Origin: Membranipora membranacea
Taxonomy: Eukaryota; Bryozoa; Gymnolaemata; Cheilostomatida; Membraniporidae
Assembly (NCBI GenBank): GCA_914767715.1
Contig: OU612065.1
Span: forward strand, 14,196,001-14,260,000
Length of the DNA: 64,000 nt
Direction of reading: 5' to 3'
Part shown: one piece after another, positions 48,865 to 62,624 of the stretch
Layout of the letters: every line of letters begins with the position of its first letter
Position numbering within the stretch: position 1 is the stretch's first letter
The notes under the pieces: model-generated
What the model saw: only the letters and a program-made list of their open reading frames with translations
What the model was told of the DNA's origin: nothing
Databases searched by the model: none
Position numbers and translations under genes: made by a program

Positions 48865-49926
48865 TATGGTTCTCGCAAAGTAGGGGAAAATATCCCCGCA
48901 AAAAGAGGCCTCACTTTGTTGTCTGCTGAAAAACCAAGACAGTAATTCAGGGCATCTATATAGGCCAGTCAATCAAAAAATGAGATATGAAAAAAAGATG
49001 ATTTCATATTACAATAAAAAGTTATGTCACAATGTAATCATTGACTGCCGTGACTGTGGAAAAATGATATGTGTACATATGCCATTATTATTAGGACATG
49101 GTAAATTCATCAATATCATATAAAGCGATGAAATTAACATCTATGTTATTCAAAAATGAGGAAGAGCTATTAATGGAGATAATAAATAAGCATGAGTTTT
49201 TGTAGACTATGTCATGTCTTCATATAGACGTACATTTGCATTGTGTGTTTGAAAACTGAGCAACCACTTAAATTATGGACTAGTTACAGTAATTGTAGAA
49301 AACATGATTCATACATGTTTGTCATGTACATTTGCAGAGATAAAATACACGGCAGAGAAATGTCAAGTATTTGATGTTTGAAGTTATATCAGGCACCAGG
49401 ACAGGCCGTATTTTAATTCCCTCCGCGTAGAGAATGAGGGTTATTGTAGTACTCATTCCGACCCTGCAGTGTGGAGCAAGAAGCACCCTCTGTGAATTTG
49501 TTCCTGGCCTGGACATAAGACCCTGGCTGCAATAGTTCACTGGCCTGAAAAATAAAATCTAATTAAGTTTTCTACATAAACTAAGTTATCTACCCATTGA
49601 TAGAGAGCAGATAATCCTGAGTGCGCATTGAAGTAATTGTATTATGCAACCTGTAACCCTCCCTGCTGTAACCCTGCTTTAACTAAGCATCGAAGAAACT
49701 TAGATAGACGTCCAAGTACAACATTTGGCAAAAACACATGTCATCTTCAAGATCTACCTTAGATGTGGCCGTATAAATCAGAAACAAAAGAACCGGCCAA
49801 AATTGATAACGCAGAGCAAATTGTTAACACTTAGGTTCTGGTTGTGCTTCTGCATGAACACTAACAACATCACCTATTAATGGGAGAAAAACAGATTTGG
49901 TTGACTAACAGACATCTCACCTTGTG
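48865..49926. other. Tail-to-tail spacer between GKAP1 and CERT
   Basis: No supported gene. A short open frame at 49322-49540 on the minus strand lies in a locally G/C-richer patch that could be an old repeat, but I cannot assign it. Confidence 0.5.
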
Positions 49927-49932
49927 TTTATT
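49927..49932 (-). terminator. Polyadenylation hexamer for CERT
   Basis: TTTATT on the plus strand reads AATAAA on the minus strand, 26 bases beyond the CERT stop codon. Confidence 0.5.
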
Positions 49933-49957
49933 ACATCATTCAACTCCTACATTGAGA

Positions 49958-52900
49958 TCAGAACATAATTGGCTTCTTTGCTGTGGAGTCAATGACATAC
50001 TGGGTGAATCTTTTCAGGAATTTGGGATACTCGCGCTTGTAGACTGCTCTAAGCACTGATGGTGGTGCCCAACCTCCTGGGTTTACTACAAAATACCATT
50101 GAGAATAAGCACGATTCAGTTTACTGCGGTAAGATGTGCCCAACATTTTCGGCTTTGATGGATAAATTGTGATGCATTCCTACAGGTTTCTATTCTCCAT
50201 GCAATATTTTCCTCATTTCCTTTCCACAAAACATTCTACTTTGCATCTCAAATCATGGTGTTGGAGTAACTCCAAGAGTTACCAAGATGTACTCTAAGTT
50301 CTTGCTCAAATCAAGGGAGATAGATTAAAAGAGCAGGGAAACATGTTTGGTATAGGGTTATATAATATGAAGCTAGATAAAATTTTATTAATGTTATCAT
50401 CATATGTCAGCACCATACTAAAGAATTGTATAAAGCAAGCATGCTGAGGACGGTATCGCATCTACAAAATGACATTTAAAGCTGAGCTTAGATCAAAACT
50501 GCTCCATCTATGGGATGATCAAACAAATTCTTTTACAGTTTTCTGCACTTTTTCTCTCTCCCAGATAGTACTCAGCTGAACAACGTCAGTGATACTAGAT
50601 TGCTGGGTAGGAGCACACGACTACCAATGCAAGATTAAAGGAGCAGTTTTGATCTAAGCATCTGTCTGTTTCCAAGGGTTAAAAACAAATGAAAGCCAGA
50701 TGAAACCCCTCACCACATGCTGAATAGCTTATTCTAGTGGTTAGTTGATCCCTTGAAGTGAGTTCATTCGCCGTCACGATAGTTTCGCATACCATTGCAG
50801 TGTTCATGTCTATTCTGATTCTATCCTTAATCAGCTAAAAATCAAGCCAATCTATGCAACTATCACAACATTAACATAGATTGGAAACAAATGATATCCA
50901 CCTGATACCTGAGATGGCTAAACGTCCCCCAGTCATTAGTATCAAAGTGAGAATTTAAATACCCAAAACATGCTCAGGAATTCTGACAGGTTTTGTCTAG
51001 CCATCTTAGGTGAGTATTAGAAATGGAAAGGTAGGGGTGAGTAGCCATGCACTAGGTTTGGGGGGCGCATGGACAACCCCAATGTGCAGACATACCGTTG
51101 GCCGCATACTGAATGTTACAAGTGATGTCATCTCTGGTGGCAGGCTGGCCATCAGTTCTGGGAGTAACTATGGTTTCACAAATCATAGCCACATTCATTT
51201 TAACGCGTACACATTTCGAAGACTGTAAATAAGAGCAAAGTCAACATGACAGACTGCGATGGCTAATATTAAGTTGTGATAGTAAAAATGTTGACTTGCA
51301 ATGAGCTCTTACTGTGTCATATAAAGAAATTTACTGGTTATCAATAACAGGTTCCCATGGGATCTCAAATCATAATTTAGATCTTAGTTACACATCTTAT
51401 GACGAATAATCAAAATTTATAGTTCTGTTCTTGAATTAGAGAGCTATCCAGCAATTATAGGTCCTACTGGGGATGTCTTACAGTCATAGATTTGTTGTCG
51501 AATCACAAAATTGATTATGAATCAAGCAGTATATCATGTGCAACAAGCTAAACCTACTACTTAGTCTATAATATTCCGAGACAATCATGCATCCACTATC
51601 TGGTCCAATATTGACTGAGTGAACTTTGGTCAGCCTAATCCACCCAATAAAATTGTGAGACATGTTACACAATTTCAAAAACTCATTCTAAGATATACAA
51701 AGTTGATTAGATGTAGCAAAGAAACTTTCATCTCCCACGCATGAGTAAATTTAAATCAAAGTACAGTCTAACCATGTGAATTTCATGACAGACTTGAGAT
51801 CATGTTTGTTGACGCAAACACAATTGAAGAGATTACCAATCTACCCAACCTGAAACAGAAATAAAAATCTACTGATATGCGTTTCTGGTGAAGGCCAAAG
51901 AACAATCATTAGAACATACCGGTGTACTGTCATGTTCAGTAGAATAGTTGACCACGATCCACATATCGGGCCTAGTCTCGTCATTACTGGCCACATGTCG
52001 GATATGGGACCAGAACAGAGCGTCTCGCTGTGTAGTAGGCCACACTCGCTTATGCACTTGGTGTGTGATTACTGTATCATCAGATACAGCTTCTAGAGTA
52101 TTGGTACTGTCTAGTGTTCCTTCCCACTCCATTCGCACTTTGGGATCCCAGAAATAGTGACACAACTCATGCCCTGTGATACCCTTGAAATAAAATATCA
52201 GAAAGTTATGTTACAGATCATATGAACATATTTCTTTCACTTACATTTACAGCTTGTTATGTCCCTTATTTTCAACCCAATATGTGGTGATAGATTTTTT
52301 ATGTCCATTCTTAGAAAGTGGACAATCCAAGGCCTTATATTAGCCACTTGAATTTCATACTTAATTAATCCTAAACAGGTAACAGTATGTGATCACTCAT
52401 ATGATGCTGGTTTTTCAACTGACTTTCTCAGTCACAATTTCATTCTGCCATTGAGTTGAAATCAATTCAGTCAGTCACAACAACAATATGAGACTTGTAG
52501 CAAGCAGGATGTTTTATATGTTATGCACTCAACCAATTTGTACTGGACCAAAGATCTTTGAAAGGTTGAAAACAAATAGAAACATGGTGGTCAGGTTATG
52601 TAAAGGGAAGCTAATTCTAATTGTGTTTGGCAGGGTGGAGACAGTCATGTAAATCTAGGAATGCCAACTTGCAATTCACAACTAACTTACAATGACCAAA
52701 ATATAACAAAATGTAATCTTTCATAATAAGCCAGAAATGAATGCCTTGAATGTTGCTGCAAAGGAAGAATGATGTCAATGAACTTACCTTGACAGTGTGA
52801 ATGGCTTTAAGAGGGTCGACAATCATACCATCCTCTTCCATCTCTCTCCTGTAAACCTTCATCTCTCCCTCATCATGCATAGCCTCCCATACTGTGTTGT

Positions 52901-55900
52901 CTATCGTAAATCCGGCGTACTTTATATGCTCGTCTATCACAGAGTTGATCTGCAGATAGAAATATGAAAGACATACAACTGGTTGACAGGAGGTCGTGAG
53001 GGTGACCTCTTTTTACATTTTATACCATATGATTTGTCATGTTCAAAAAGAGCTACACTAGAGGAGTAAATAATTTGCAGGAGGAAATGTTTGCCTTTTT
53101 GCACATGCTTGAAACGGCTTAATTTAATTCTAGCTAACATGTACTCACAATCATAGCATTATCAGCTAGCCAAAATCTAGTGCTAGCTAACCCTAGGTCA
53201 CTCCAAAACTCGCTAAACTAAACATTTAATCATCTAGGGAAGATGAAAGAGAAACAGGCAGATCACATCATAGTACTGACCTCGGTATGTAGCCTGTGAC
53301 TGTCAGAAAGTGAGAGCACTGAGCCTGGAGTGTCAGCCATCGGTGTGTGTTTTACTATACTGTCAATCTTTTCCTTCGTTCTCTCCATCTGTACTTCATA
53401 GTCTCCCTCCAGCTTATCAAGTGAAGCATCGACAGCATCAAAAAACTCATCCTCATTGATGACGCAGGTGGGTCCCTCCTGAAAAGTACAACATGCAAGT
53501 TAGATAACAATGACAGGTATTGCGGATAACTTAGGTTGCCTTTATGAAGATGATATCCTAGTCACAAAGGCTAAGAAAAGACATCTTCACCCGGGCTGTC
53601 ATGGTGTTTACAAGTCATAATGATTATCAAAAGTCACGAGACTCAGCCTCACGTGGGTGACCACCATTGTATAGACTAGGTATCCCACGTATGTAGTTTT
53701 CTGCAGGTAGTGAATATGACCCATGTATGTGACAAACAAGCAAATGTCCAAACACACAATCTGTAGTTCTGCTATACATTGTTGCTTCACATCTAGGGTA
53801 TTTCATGCTACGAGAAAATAAGCTCTCTCAAATACCTCATAATCAGGTCCTCCGATAACGATTGGCTTTTTGGATGAGTCTTTGTATGAGCGATATAAGT
53901 CTTCTACCTTCTTCCTCCTCTCTACTTCCTACAACACATTACAAGAGTACACCACCCATCACTAGTGATAACAAAGCAGGAATAATAATAGTACATTATC
54001 AGTAGCAAATACATTATTTAGTTTTTGATGATGACCTGTCTGATTGCTTTAAGAATTAATCAGACAATAAAATACTGATACAAATCGTTATATAATATTA
54101 TAGTATCGCTATATAATATTATAGTATCGCTTTTGTTCTACTTCCCGAACAATCAGCGAATTGTGCTGCGATATGTAGTCTGGTTGTTTGACGTAATGTA
54201 AGTACCCGTATTTGATGAGTAATATTTTCAGCCTGTAAGATAATTTTTCTTTCAGCTGGGAGTTATTTTGCGAAGAAACTTTGGCACCCAGATTAGCAAA
54301 GCAGTGTTTGAAATACTTGGTGAAATTCACCCACACACTCTATAGTCTTATTGTGTAATATGAGGCCTACTATAGATAGTAAAATATTGTTTGGATCTTA
54401 CTGGCTGGTGACACCGAGGACAGATTATACACCCACGCCCACAACTATGATAATCTTGAGTGATGGGTGGGTTTCATAGTAGGAAAGTAATTTATTTACC
54501 CACTAAATTTGCAAGCAACCACATATTTTTACATAATTAGTCATTTTAGGAACTAAAAAATATAAACAGAGACAATAGATATTATCTATAGTCTCTGGTA
54601 TAAATGTGATTGATTACAGACGCAGATACTGATAAGTTAAATCATAAACAACCCCCTCTGATTACCACCATAGATATTTAATGAAGCAAATACTGGAACA
54701 AAACGAATGAAGAGCCTCCTATCCCCTGAATCAAAATCAGTAATTTTGTTTTACAGAGAATGTGGCGGTATAAACCCTACAGAAAGCTCTGTTCCAAGAT
54801 TAAATTTCAGAATCATTACCTTGTCATATTTCTTTTTCCAAGCGTCTTCTCTTTGGCTCATGAGCTCTATACAGTGTGACAGAGTAGCAATAATACCCGC
54901 TGTTGTAGCTTTGAATGTTATAGCTTCTCCTTTAAAGTCGATTGCGTGAGCACCGTGTTGTTGGAAAATTGTAACTACAAATAATGTGTACCATATTTAT
55001 ATGAGGGTATAGTATTTGAATTACCTACCACACAATACATTATTGCTAAAAACGTATGAGAGAGTTAAATTTGGAACTTGCGACGGAAACCCATAGCTTG
55101 GTACTACTTTGACTTTTCTTTCATTTCTTTTCCTACCACAGGGCACTGAATTGTGACTCAATAGAATCATCAACCAAAAAAAATAAGATTACATTTTTTT
55201 GTATTCTAGGCCAAAATATAGTAAAAAAAGGGTGTGGTTGCAACAAACGATATACAGAAGTGGGTAGCTCCTAGACATCATTACTATGTAGAACTAAATG
55301 ACCCCAGTGTTGCAAGTAAGAAAGAAGATCATGGTGGGGCAGTTAGCTCGGCTGCAGACTGGGAGCCAATTAAACCACACACTGGCATAGATAAACACAG
55401 CGATGAACTTTAGAGCAGCTGTCATCACGAGACATGACAAAATTGAACTTTACACAAGCACTAGTTTTTCATTTAAAATTAGTGCTGTCGAAAGTGCTTT
55501 ACAGTGAAAACAAGACCGCATTGTAACATACATCACAAAAAAACAATATCCCCCACTCAGATTTTCGGTATGTTGAAAACATCACAGTCAACCAATCGAT
55601 GTGATGATGAAATAGTAGCTGGAAGTCTTAAGAGTATAACTCACCCAGATCAGGGTTGGTTGATGTATCAGCGTCTGAAGCTCCGCCACTAGCGACTGAG
55701 TCGTTGGTATCGAATAAGTCAGAACCATGTACATGTTTACTGGGTGGAGGAGTATTACCATTACTACTACCGCTGTCTCCGTTATCATCAATGTCCTCAT
55801 GGTCAACTACAACAAATACAACTCTCCATATTGTATACTGCTAAGCAAAACAAAAGAACAAAGGTACACCCATAAACATATAAATAGTTATCTGTGTATG

Positions 55901-58900
55901 GTTACAATATACAAGGAGGTGTAATCCTTCTTGGGCCCAGTATCAGTTTATTAGCCGATTCTTAAACTCTCTTTAGCACGAAAGATTAAAATTAAGATTA
56001 AACATTTATGATGTTTCCTACAATAGCTTGATCCAGAGGGCTAAAACAGAGATAATCTTCTTGCTGAAGTTGGTTCTATGAAATTAAAAATCTGCAAGGA
56101 TTTCAATAAAAACTGTACAACATAGTTAATTAGTTGATAAGCAGGTCATGTAGCCTACACACAGAATGATAGATGGGCGTGTTGTCAACCACACTCTTAG
56201 CACCAAAGCCACGGAATTAAACTGTCAGTCTCAAAACCTGGGATTGCCACAGTAATAAATTAGCACTGGAAGCTGAGGCTGTTTGCGGATGGGTTGTTAA
56301 GGGAATACTGCAAAGTCTGCACATGATTTTATTATAGAACTCCCCACAGAGATAGTGTCTTTGAGGACGAGACCAAAATTAGCATATCATGAAAATGGCG
56401 TGGTCTGTTGAGAACACATAGATGAGACTGATAAAAAGGATACAGCATGTTTGCCAAAAGTTAATGGTCAAGATGTAAGAGTAGGAGGTAGCTCATGGTT
56501 AGAGCGCCTGCCCTCTAACGTGCAAGCGTTGGAGGTCTTGGGTGCGAATCCCGCTGCGGTCTACTGACTACTGGGCTCATATGACGCCCCAGGTGTGCTC
56601 CGACCTGCCTGCAAACTGAGAGCAACTTGGCGCCGAATACGGCAGCCGCGCCCTTGAAGCATTGATATTTCACAGTCCTCGGACGGAGACAACACTTGCG
56701 ATTTTAACCCACATGAGATTGAAGCAGAGTAGTGACCAGTCTTAGGAATTTTGAAAAGTAGTCGGGACATATGATGAGACATTAAAAGATAAGATAACTT
56801 AAGATAACTCTGATAGTATCTGTGAGGACAGGGTAATCCAAGAAAGAAACAGTCACTCAGCTAACATATAAACCCCAACAATAGATGACATCACGGAACA
56901 AAGTACAAAGTTTACATGCTGACCATGTGGATCAGACCATTATTGGGCACTAACCCTAACCTGACTCACGAGCCGCAGTGGAGAGATACAAAAATCACAT
57001 TTCCCTTATAAAGTCAACAGCGCTGGGGACATGGCGAGTTTAGAGCATGCTTTACTGTCGTTAGATACGATATAACTTTCATTTAGGTCAAAAACCTGAA
57101 ATTTTCTGAATTTGTAGTATAGTAACAATCAAGTGACACAGATATGTAATTATCAATATTTAGGGGCCAGACAGTGAGTGAACAAAGCAATTATTCAGAA
57201 GACAGCATCATCATAAAATATTACTTAGTTGGCAACAAACTCCTTTATGTTTGAATGTGTCTTTTAATTATAACAGTAAGTGATACAGCTGATTTGGTGG
57301 CAAGTTGCTGTGTCGTATAGGGCCTAATATAATTTAATTTAAATCTGACCCTGTTTTGTTTTTTTTACTAAAAGTCTGACCCAAACAGATGTGAGGGCAA
57401 TGCTCTGGAATAATCAAACAAGTAAGAAAATAACAACAGCATCGATATCATATGATTGATATCTATTTTTGTATCTGATACATGTTGTTTAGCCACCAGA
57501 ACTCTGATAATGACGCTAGCTGATTGATAGACATAACAGTGAAACAACCCGGACAGATTTGATATGTTTGCCATCATCCAAAACAAAGAGTCAAGAGAAT
57601 CTCAGATAAAGGACAACACAATGTATGATAATACAATGATAATAATGGTCAATGATGAGTTTGAGTGTCATCAATCTACTGTAACTCATAGATATTGAAC
57701 ACCCACACAAGTACTGTCAGATTGCAATAAAATAGCGTAACAAGGTGAATACTATCATAATTATCACAACCAGACAACAAATCCTTAACCTCTCCGGGAA
57801 ACTTTGACAAAACCTTGGAGATGTCATAGCATGGTAGATCAAAGACATTACACAAAACCAATTTCATTTGCATCTTTACATACTGATATTCTGTGAGATG
57901 AGGAAGCATGATTGCCAGTGCACAATTGCTCACATGAATCACATTAAGATAGACTTACAATCGTGAACACTTTTGTTTTTCTGCAGGACAGCGAGCGCCT
58001 GTGAACAAGCATCAAAGTATCCTTGCAGTGTCTCAACCTGACGACATAATATATCTCGAAATGTCTCCATCTCAGCAAGCTTTTCAGGTAATCCACGCCC
58101 ACGCTGAAATATTATAATGTTTAATGTACAAAGAGCCTTTACTCATTCTGAGTCTCTGATTCTAACACTAAAAGCAATTGAGGCACTGTCGTGCAATTCA
58201 GATAATAAAACTATCCAAATTAGTGTAATGTCTTGTTTCAATGTCAGTTGTTGGACCAACAGTCACCACTTACAACTGTCGTTTGACAGTAACAATTGCG
58301 CTTTAGGCTGATAGTGACTCTAGCCTATTACTTCCAAAACTCTAATCGCGAACCTTGAAAGAGGAAGTGGATGCATTGGATATGCTGGTAGCTGAAGTGA
58401 TGGACAATAAAGATCCCTGTCTCTTCAGGCTATTCATGCTTCCATATCCAGACTCCGCTTGCTAAAAAATAGATCATGTCATCTCATATTGTGTGGTGTC
58501 AATGATCTCAGACAGAAGAAATAACCAATAACACAAACCCTATCACTTTAGTGCGTTGCAATCCGATCAAGTGATATAAAGTAAATAGTGTCGCATTGTG
58601 CACTAGAGTTCCTCTAGCCAACCATCAACAACACATGTTTTAAAGATTAAGAACTTTGTGGCATTGTACTAAAATGAATGATGTGTATTAGCTTTAGTAG
58701 AGGGCTCTTTTTGCAATAGTCAGGCAATATATATGCAACTAAGTGTATTGTAGACCGAAAGCTAGCGCTACCCCAATAAGTGGAAGCTACAGACTTAATA
58801 ATCGGTTCATCAGTTCCAAAAACTATAGCGAAGGGTAAACCACTGTTCCATTATGGTACACAGAATACTTACCCTGTGTAAATCTACTGCATTAAACCAC

Positions 58901-59633
58901 ATGATACGATCATCAGGCGATTCAGCTCTCAAATACCACAGACTTTCATTGACATTGATATCAAATCTGCATTCATCTACTGGATGACACTACAAAATAT
59001 CATAACAAAGACAAGTCTATGACAGCGGTAGAGTATTAAAACAGGTCGAAGACCATATTACGTATGGTTGGTAAATCATATATACAATACATCAGTGTTG
59101 GGGATTAAACGTACCACAATTTCTGAAATATGAGTAATAACAATTTAATGTATAGGATGAAAACCATGTTTGTATTTTATTATCCTAAATAAGCTGAGGA
59201 AACTTTCAGGCATATGTTAATGAAATGAAGCATACAAAGCGTTGTCAGCAATAAATGACCAAGAAGTACTGCTTGATTGACTGTCATTATTTGCTTTAGA
59301 GTAGAATAGATGATAGATTGCTCAAATGTACTCAAAACTCACTGTTATTATGGCTCTTGCCAGACTGACAGCCCCTCTGCAACCAAATGACCTGTCTGTT
59401 TCAGATTTGAAATAAGTGAGTGTTCCTTCTTTGAGAACAAAATATCTTTCTTGCCACCCATGTAAGTAGTTGGTCCATTTGTGTAGAACTCCACTGAGCT
59501 GTGGCAATCCATCATCAACAGAATCTTCCTCATCTTGACTATCATCAGTGTCTGAGAGGTTAATATTCTTGTTGTCCTCTGATGCTAAGTCTGGATTCTC
59601 TAACAATTCTAATCTCCCTTGCTGTGTTGCCAT
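49958..59633 (-). CDS. CERT1: Ceramide transfer protein (CERT), 12 exons, 649 aa
   Basis: Carries ceramide from ER to trans-Golgi for sphingomyelin synthesis. Exons in transcript order: 59633-59343, 58989-58873, 58461-58354, 58103-57959, 55806-55645, 54974-54820, 53928-53836, 53478-53281, 52949-52788, 52183-51920, 51222-51096, 50085-49958; all phases close. The PH domain (about 46-136, [20 protein letters not shown]) should bind Golgi PI4P. The serine-repeat motif [17 protein letters not shown] (140-156) keeps the PKD-type LxRxxS around S153. Then come a coiled coil ([18 protein letters not shown]), an acidic linker, [15 protein letters not shown], and a FFAT motif EFFDA (368-372) for VAP binding. 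The START domain (about 425-649) shows [15 protein letters not shown] and [15 protein letters not shown]. Human isoforms are 598 and 624 aa. Confidence 0.95.
50486..50659. mobile_element. 174-bp MITE-like element with 20-bp perfect terminal repeats
   Basis: GCTTAGATCAAAACTGCTCC at 50486-50505 and its exact reverse complement at 50640-50659. It lies in CERT intron 11, has no coding capacity, and shows no clear target-site duplication. Confidence 0.8.
54089..54130. repeat. Two tandem copies of a 21-bp unit
   Basis: TATATAATATTATAGTATCGC is repeated exactly twice in a CERT intron. Confidence 0.95.
54567..54597. repeat. Palindrome of the TATAGTCTCTG family
   Basis: CAGAGACAATAGATA, one base, then TATCTATAGTCTCTG; arms match at 14 of 15 positions. 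It resembles the palindrome at 41848-41871, and both are followed by GT. It is in CERT intron 6. Confidence 0.85.
56480..56720 (+). mobile_element. tRNA-derived SINE in CERT intron 4
   Basis: Begins GAGTAGGAGGTAGCTCATGG then TTAGAGCGCC, with a B-box-like GGGTGCGAATCCCGC. The anticodon region is an over-long stem (CCTCTAACG…CGTTGGAGG). The body has CCCAGGTGTGCTCCGACCTG then CCTGCAAAC, identical in phase to the 43.1-kb copy, and continues with a longer unique tail. It runs antisense to CERT. Confidence 0.88.
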
Positions 59634-62624
59634 GATTCTTTTGAAGAGTTAAGTGATTGGGATGCAGCTAGTGTACCAATCTTGATATTACTCATTCATT
59701 CCACTCAACTGCTGTATTCCTGGCAAAGAAGAAGGTCACAGGGCTGCCAGTTAGCTAGGTGACGTTTGTGTTGTAAACGCTATGATTGGTTGACTTTTTC
59801 TAGACCACGCCTAATTATATATCTGAGTCATTGAACTCTTATATGTTTATGAACATAATAAAGTGCAGAACTGTTGATTTATTGATAAGTCATCATTAAC
59901 TGTTCCTGTTTCCTACCTCCAGATATCAGAGTTTACTAAAGAAGTGGGGAAAGAAAAAGTTTCTAATTAATTGAATATTGTACAACATCATTGAACTTGG
60001 TACTAATTAGTGGAGAAATAAAACTACATATTCATTGACAGTCCTTGTATTTGATTGGTAGATTTTACTGTACTTATATTGTTGTTGATTCAATGATAAT
60101 TAATGGTCTGGATTTAGTTCATTGATCCAGGGACTACTTACTAGTACTAGGGACTGGGAGAATGAATGAATCAGAATGAGAAGAATAATAATGATCTAAA
60201 AATGGTAGCAAAGAACTTCCTCCTGTCAAGGGCTTCATACACATTGCCCTTGTTCCTCTCATTTATTGATGGTATGGGACCTCCTTATACTCTCCCTGAC
60301 TGAGCTATTTGAAACCATCCTGGTCATTGGCCCATCATTGGTTTGGATATGTATGTGTTTCATGCATGGGACCCTGGGACTTACATGTCTTTACTTTGCC
60401 AATGTCCACTATCAACCACCCAAAAAACACCAAACAGGGTAAGACACAAAAAGTTTCTAGCACAAACAGAGCTGACTTTATGGACCAGAGAAAAAGATGC
60501 TTCTACAAAATTCACAAAATCTGAGTAGGCTGAAATGGCTGCATGAGTATTGACATCCCCACATGATTATTGTACTTTTTTTTTATTTCACTAAATTGGT
60601 TCTTTTTACACTCATATATGAGTTCTAAATTATATTCATTAATTTTTAAGCTTCTAATAAACCATGAGAAATCATATATGAGTGTAAAAAGAAGCAATTT
60701 AGTGAAATAAAAAAAAAGTACAATAATCATGTGGGGATGTCAATACTCATGCAGTCATTTCAGCCTACTCAGATTTTGTGAATTTTGTAGAGGCATCTTT
60801 TTTCTCTGGTCCATAAAGTCAGCTCTGTTTGTGCTAGAAACTTCAAACCTGAAGCAAATGAAAGAGGAAGGAGGAGTGAGTTTGTGTGAGAGATTTCAAG
60901 GTGGGTTGTAAAAAAATTAGGGCAATCATGGGCCTAGCCTGTCTTGGCAGGCTATCATGGGCCCTGTTGGGGCTTGCAGACATGTATTTTTTTTTCTTGG
61001 TTGTCAACAGTATAAATAATATAATCCACTATAACCGCCGATCAAGTGAAGCGTAGCAACTCAAAAAGAATCGGTGGATGTTACACGATATTTAAGGACA
61101 CGGAATACAGGCTAGCAAAGCTGTGTGCCCATAGATAGTGGGTGCAATACTACTAATGGACTGTGTCACGTTATTGTCATCTTTGAATGCCGGTCCGGGT
61201 CAAAAGTACTGATTGAAACAAAATGATAGCCCTTGGGTAAAGTTAGTTTGTGATAGGAACATTTTTACCAGGGTGGTTGGGCAAAGGAGAGAACTTGCAT
61301 ATGAGCCCTCATCTTATTCACTCTCCTTTTTCTCCTCCAAATTTCAGTGGGAGATAGCCAACACCCTAAGCGTGAGACTGCTAGTTTTCTTAACGCAGGT
61401 TTAAATATCATGGAGTGGAAGGATAAACTATCACTCAACTGAGGAATTTATGGGACCTCCATTATAAACAGAATATTTTAGACAGAGTTTTAAATTTTTC
61501 TGTATAGCCAAACATGGCGGCCCAAATAATGTGCTTATTGGAGGAATCACCTCTCAATTATGAGAGCTTCCTACCCTTCCCAACCAAAGCCCACAAAGAA
61601 ATGTGGCATACTTTTTGGTGGGTGCTGTGGTAGAGAAAAGTTAGAAAAGTGGCAACCTTTTCAATCTCAACCTCAGAGGACTGTAACATGATCATCCATT
61701 GGAACAGAGTCGAGAAACTTGCACTTATACTGCCTTTCTTGGTCTTGTTTAGATGATGCACATTGCAAGTGAATTTTAAAAATATTGACATTGATATAAG
61801 AGATTATTTATAATTCTATTTAGAATGAATGCGATTGTGACAAAATAACCGATTAAACACCTTATATCATACATACCTAATGTGAAAAAATTTCATGCAA
61901 AAATTACGTCGATAGAAATGTGATTCCTCCATGATCCATCAGTAACACTAATGCCTTGGGGCCGTCGGACGGTGGGCGAGAGTCTGGGGGCTCAGACTAG
62001 CCATTTACCAATTTGCCTCATGCCCTGGTTATCAACTGGCAAATAACCTTCACCTGTAAATATCCTTTATGGCCTGTCTCATCAAAACTATGTATGTGAA
62101 TTAAGTTTAATTGCACTATTGAATCCTTGAATGAAGTGTTGGGGTTATCTAGTTTAAATATTTGATTCCCATCTTATTTTTGGTGTGCTACTCCTTGCTA
62201 TGGCGGTCTCACTCTCTCCTGTTGGTCTATTCCACATTTCCATCATCTTGAAACCGATTCAGATTAGGGAACAAACACTGCTGACTCAGCAGGGTTTAAT
62301 GTTCGCTTTGTTGTTAGAACAATTGATGATTTTCTCATACCAGCCCATGAAAATGTTGAACAAAAGAGGGCACCCCACTTCGCAGAAAATATCATCGCTA
62401 TATAATGTACTGCTGTAGGAAAGTATAATAGATCTTTTTCGGTCACACTCTACAAATTGTCTCACCATCAAAGCAAAGGGTCTGTCTGTAATATTGCAAT
62501 AGATACTTACATCCATTCAAAATGTTAGCATTGATCACTGACAATAAGGCTGTAAGCAATAAGGCACACATCCTCAATTAAGTTAGTGATTTCTTCCAGC
62601 AGTTATTGAGAATCTAGAAACAGT
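59634..62624. other. Divergent spacer between CERT and the nucleoporin gene
   Basis: No supported gene; contains the large foldback at 60452-60842. Both promoters should lie here, CERT's near its left end and the nucleoporin's near its right end, but I see no decisive element. Confidence 0.6.
60452..60842. mobile_element. 391-bp foldback element with about 170-bp arms
   Basis: The left arm 60452-60621 begins AGTTTCTAGCACAAACAGAG. The right arm 60672-60842 ends CTCTGTTTGTGCTAGAAACT. The arms are almost identical throughout, with a 50-base A/T-rich loop. There is no coding potential. High arm identity suggests recent origin or gene conversion. Confidence 0.93.

Noticed and set aside
49322-49540. 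72-codon minus-strand open frame in a G/C-richer patch
   Set aside because: No CERT-like or other family text; more likely part of an old repeat.
55325-55375. Possible extra SINE head (GGTGGGGCAGTTAGCTCGGC)
   Set aside because: Only a loose resemblance to the A-box region; no B box or body follows.
62185-62418. 77-codon plus-strand open frame with hydrophobic start
   Set aside because: No family similarity, no splice structure, and it overlaps an equally open frame on the other strand.
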